DNA of 64,000 nucleotides from the NCBI GenBank assembly GCA_000320605.2, contig KB445813.1, positions 294,371 to 358,370 of the forward strand. Direction: 5' to 3'. Of this stretch, positions 60,429 to 64,000 are shown piece by piece; position 1 is the first letter of the stretch; every line of letters starts with the position of its first letter. This DNA is from Gelatoporia subvermispora B. Taxonomy: Eukaryota; Basidiomycota; Agaricomycetes; Polyporales; Gelatoporiaceae. Position numbers and translations under genes: made by a program. The notes under the pieces are model-generated. The model was not told where the DNA came from. It ran no database searches and saw nothing but the letters and a program-made list of their open reading frames with translations.

Positions 60429-60739
60429 CAGACAAGTTTGTTCGTTGCAAGATTACAGCTCAACGGATCGAAGCTCCCACTACGAGCAGTGGTGAATGTT
60501 ATGGGCCCTGACACAACCCGGAACCGCTTGCGGTTCGAGGTTTCTGTATCATCACGTGCTTATTTCCACGCTTGCAATCACATCTTATTCGAAGGTTGAC
60601 CAGATACCCAGCCACCCTCTGCCACCCTTTCCTGCTGTCGGTCAATGGGCTCTGGAGCCTTTGCAGGAGTACTCCGCACGTCATGTGTATAGACAATACT
60701 ATGCGTGATTAGCTAAATACGTCATGAAGCGGAGGTGGA
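60429..60739. other. 311-base interval
   Basis: It contains the upstream region of the Med27-like gene and the 3' end of the GTPase gene. A small palindrome (GGAACCGCTTGCGGTTCG-like) lies near 60519. No gene is seen. Confidence 0.4.
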
Positions 60740-61993
60740 TCAGGTAGACTTCTGGCTGCTAGGCTTGCAAGACGGGAATACAGCCCACCATAAGCGAGCC
60801 CACACCGGAGCTTCGTCTTCTGCTCGGCGTCTTGCCTCCTCCTGTCGTCTCAAATCCTCTTGCCGTTTGATATCCGCCGCATGCTGAATCCTCAGCGACT
60901 CCATGTTACCCAAAATCTGATCGACTCGACTCTGCGCCGCGGCTTGCCGCGCATCCAACCCCTGGTTGACTTCCTGCAACTTCATGACCTCCTCCAAGAG
61001 GCGGGTTAACTGCCGGCGTAAGCTGCGAAGCTCGTGAATCCGATCAGCCTCGTCCTCCTCGTCGTGGCCAACATTTCCTCCATTGTCATCGCCCTCGGCG
61101 CGAGCAGGAATCTCGGTATCTCTGATCTTGATCTCCAAGTCCGTTTGATGCTCGGCGAGCTGGTTGCGCAACACTTCGGCGGCCTCCGTTTGCGGGAGCG
61201 TCTTGTGTTCGTCGACCGTCTCCTGCTGTATCCGCAAGACCTGTGGAGGCTTGTTGAGAAGTGAACGGAGGATGGCATATCCGGATTCTTTCGTGTCGTG
61301 GTGACGGAGTATACGTGCGCCTCTGTCGATCGCGTCCTTGAAGAATAAGGGGTTGCTGACCAGTTCACGTTCTCGCGCTGCGCCGACCTTCTCTTGCACC
61401 TCGCCCCACATATTTGTCACGACGACGACATTCTTCATAGCCTCATTCCCGCAGATTTTCTTGAAAATGCGATAATTTTCTATCGCAATCCCGCCCATGC
61501 GGACGTCGGTTATGCGATGCAAGTAGAGGACTCCGGTGACTTTGTGTCCTTTCCCATACCTGCCGATTTTGTCGGCAACTTCAGCATGGCTATTCATGAA
61601 GAGTGGGTAATTATTACTCACGTGGTTGTGAGAAATGTTTGAATCTCTTTCAGAATGTCAGCCTGAGAACGAGTCGTATCGTCGAATCCCGGCGTATCCA
61701 CAAGTGTAACGAGCTGCCCATCGAATGAAAAGGTTCTGGCTTCGATATCCGCCGTGCACGACTCCAGGCCTTCTCCGACCTTCAAGTGCGACCCGCTAAT
61801 GGTGTTTACGAGCTAAAATGCATAGATGAGAATCCTCGTAGCATTACGGGCCAATTCCAAAGACCTTTGTCTTGCCTGCGCCCGTGGGACCCATGACCCT
61901 TCATTATCATAAACAGTCAGTTCTGTCCTGTGCTGTTAACGGTGCCCGATTGTAAAGCTCTTACAGAATTATGCTTCCATTACTCAGTGCCAT
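60740..61993 (-). CDS. AIG1-like P-loop GTPase with coiled-coil tail
   Basis: Four exons, complement(60740..61589, 61622..61812, 61865..61898, 61965..61993), give 367 aa. Exons 1 and 2 are tiny (29 and 34 bases) but restore MALSNGSIILVMGPTGAGKT, with the G1 P-loop at 13-20. G3 is DTPG at 60-63 and G4 is TNMW near 143-146. The fungal hallmark VTGVLYLHRITDVRMGG lies between them. From about 200 on the protein is a charged coiled coil (LRSLRRQLTRLLEEVMKLQE) ending in Lys/Ser. This mushroom family resembles plant AIG1 and animal GIMAP GTPases, which act in immune responses at membranes; its fungal role is unknown. It is 1.8 kb upstream of the NACHT-WD40 gene start, on the same strand, with the Med27-like gene between. 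Confidence 0.85.
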
Positions 61994-63089
61994 CGAAGCC
62001 TCAAGAGAGAAAATCGACGCTCGCAGTAGAGTTTGGCAGATACACGAATATAAAAAAGGGCAAATCCGGGATATAAATCATGTGGACAGTAGCTGCCATA
62101 TACTTCACCGCAGTGACATTTGTGTTGTACAACATGTATGGCCCGTCGCCCTTCCCCTGCGTGGCCGCCCGTTGATTGCAAGACCGCTTCATCGTTGCTC
62201 ATGCTCCGCGATCCAGAAACCACGCCCTGTAGCTCCACACAACAGCATCCCACGAATGGGTATATGAGATGCTGAGAATATAGCTCATTCGCGTCCTCCC
62301 GACATGCGAATCACTCGCGGATCTAATAGCGGCCAGTCAACCGAGATGAACCAGCCCGAGGTCAACGTGTCGTATGCAAGTGATAAGGTTCTGAGCACGT
62401 GAAAATGTCTACGGGTGCTCTACTGCACCTCCAGTTGCACCGCCCGAGCTCTGCCTGTCTGAAGTTTGCGCTGCTGATACGTCTTCGCACAGGAAGCACA
62501 GACGTGAGGGACTAGCCCGGATCATGTGCGTTCCCCCAGATACCGGTGTCTACGTGAGATCTTCGCATCTTCACAGGGCAGCGGGCCTCATTAGGTCTAA
62601 CGTATCGCGCTCGCGTCGAGCGCCTGAGCAGAACTTTGCTCGCTGGCCAGCATATGCAGTCCATGATGTGCTCGTCAACGATCCAGAAGTCACCGTGGCG
62701 CCCGGTTCGCGTTTGACAATGCTGCGGTAGCTCTGACTGAGGAAGCGCCATTACAACCTATCTTATACAGCGCACTGTAGTCCTTCATGGCCGAAGTCTG
62801 CAAGTCGAGCTCTGAGTCTCATCCTTGTCACTCCCTGACGCTCCTCATCCCCAATTAAGCGACGACTAAATCGAAGTGTGTGTTTTCCATGTCTAAGAAG
62901 TATCCTTCGAACCAGACCACGGATGCCGTAGTATTCCGAAAAGCTGGAAGAAAGGCCATCATATCTGGGTGGGTTGCTTTCTCGTCAACCCAATCTTGTA
63001 GCTGAAGTGATTGCAGCATTTAGTCTCTCAGCAGCAGTTGGCCAAGCTGAATGACTGAATAGTTGCGATTGGACAAGTCATGTCATTTG
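61994..63089. other. 1.1-kb interval, no gene seen
   Basis: Short frames only. The left end should be the GTPase promoter. Possible 5' parts of the F-box relic to the right could not be traced. Confidence 0.4.
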
Positions 63090-64000
63090 AAACGCGGTGC
63101 CTTCGCCGATTGCCGGACATGTGGGGAGCGTCCCTGCGACTATTATTACAGCGACCTCCCAGTCTCCGGCGTCTTACGTTGAGCATCGGTGGCCGAAGAA
63201 TTCCCAGATTTCGACGATGACTGAATTATCCCTGTCATTAAATTGGACGCAGTCTCTTTCCGGTGCATTCACCGCCATCGAGTCCTTCCCAAACGCCGAG
63301 GGTCTGGTATTGCGCCTCCTCAGAGTCTCCTTACTGGATGCTCTGCTTCTTGCAACTCTATCGACAAAAACGGTGATCATCCCCACATCGTATTGGGTGC
63401 AAGTTATCGCTGTAGGGCTGTACAAAGCATGTTAAGTGCGTTGTCACGAGCTTCCATTGCCATCGGACGGCTGTACCCGTGCGTTCTCGTACGCTGGCAT
63501 TCAGGGTCTCAAGTGGGGGCGGGGGGTGGATTGTCAGTCGAGCTTGCGGCTAGACTTTGGAGCTCTTTCCACTTTGATGGAAGTGTGACTGTCCATATCC
63601 TCCGTGTTACACACGCTAGTAATCGAAGGTTACCATCTGGGAGCATGTATCGGTGAATCTCACAATGCTCTTTCATTTCCGTTGCTCAAGGCTCTGTACG
63701 CTCTCCTTCGTAGTTCGATAAACACACATCACGTGGCCGACCAGCTGATACGGCTCGCGAAGGTGCGACACCAACGAGGCTCTCCGTCGATTCAGCTGAC
63801 CCTGGGTGGAGTTTCGTTCCATTCAGGCGCATCTTCCGCGACTCTTCAAGAACCCCTTGCCGCGTGTTTTCAATGTGTTGAGTTCCGTAGATACGATGAA
63901 ACGCCCCGGATAAACCTACCGGAGGCCTGTATCAGTGTTCGCCATGGTTGCTGGCAATCTTGGTATTCAATATCGTATGGCCTCGCTGTACAAGGGACAC
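63090..64000 (+). pseudogene. F-box/LRR protein relic, C-terminal part
   Basis: Leucine-rich stretches typical of the C-terminal half of mushroom F-box proteins occur in more than one frame: SLSGAFTAIESFPNAEGLVL near 63260-63320, LRLDFGALSTLMEV near 63550-63585 closed by an in-frame TGA at 63586-63588, then SSVLHTLVIEGYHL, SFPLLKALYALLRSSI and, after 63870, VEFRRYDETPRINLPEACIS. The last resembles the usual ending (basic-aromatic strand, then LPEAC or MPEVC). No F-box was found to the left. The frame changes and stop suggest a decayed gene, unless introns that I could not place connect the pieces. It runs to the window edge and may continue beyond it. Confidence 0.42.

Noticed and set aside
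60515..60545. GCGGTTCGAGG, resembling a tRNA B box
   Set aside because: No matching A box or foldable cloverleaf lies upstream at the right distance.
1..64000. CRISPR arrays, bacterial operons and ribosome binding sites
   Set aside because: The window is clearly intron-rich fungal nuclear DNA; no regularly spaced direct repeats were seen.

Overview
This is eukaryotic DNA from a filamentous basidiomycete fungus, most likely an Agaricomycete of Polyporales type. The reasons are the dense protein genes split by introns of about 46-65 bases with GT..AG ends, multi-exon models that join in perfect phase, and gene families typical of mushrooms: F-box clusters, a NACHT-WD40 receptor, a TET/JBP-like dioxygenase, a Dam1/DASH subunit and a Medusa-type regulator. 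All gene models were built by hand by joining exons at GT/AG sites whose phases agree. No transcript data were available.

The left third (1-22400) is gene-poor and dynamic. It holds an alpha/beta hydrolase (262-1504, -), a 5-kb stretch with no recognisable gene but with a perfect 29-bp inverted repeat (4384-4412 / 4573-4601), and an intact 11-exon cytochrome P450 (6549-8601, +). It ends in a cluster of four minus-strand F-box relatives (11852-21580). Two of these look functional and two are decayed. Three of them have, or recognisably retain, a 10-base mini-exon.

The middle (22400-40000) is compact housekeeping DNA. In order it contains an Mtf2-like mitochondrial factor (+), a WW-WW-MyTH4-RhoGAP protein (-), a PINX1/Gno1 G-patch protein (+), a WDR83/MORG1 WD40 protein (-), an F-box/WD40 protein (-), a TEN1 telomere-capping subunit (+), LSM2 (-), a TET/JBP-like dioxygenase (+) and an Spc34-like Dam1/DASH subunit (-). 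Neighbours alternate strand, so most share divergent promoters or converging 3' ends.

The right part (42400-64000) has a 14-exon DOCK-family Rac/Rho5 exchange factor (+, 2171 aa), a Medusa-like developmental regulator (-), a 1436-aa NACHT-WD40 STAND receptor (-), a small Mediator-like protein (-) and an AIG1-like GTPase with a coiled-coil tail (-). A broken F-box/LRR relic lies at the right edge. The window therefore carries both a DOCK exchange factor and a Vilse/ARHGAP39-type GAP, which in known systems act oppositely on Rac-type GTPases.

The most unusual locus is the NACHT-WD40 gene. Its N-terminal helical domain occurs twice in tandem, and the two copies keep matching intron positions and phases, which points to an exon-block duplication inside the gene.
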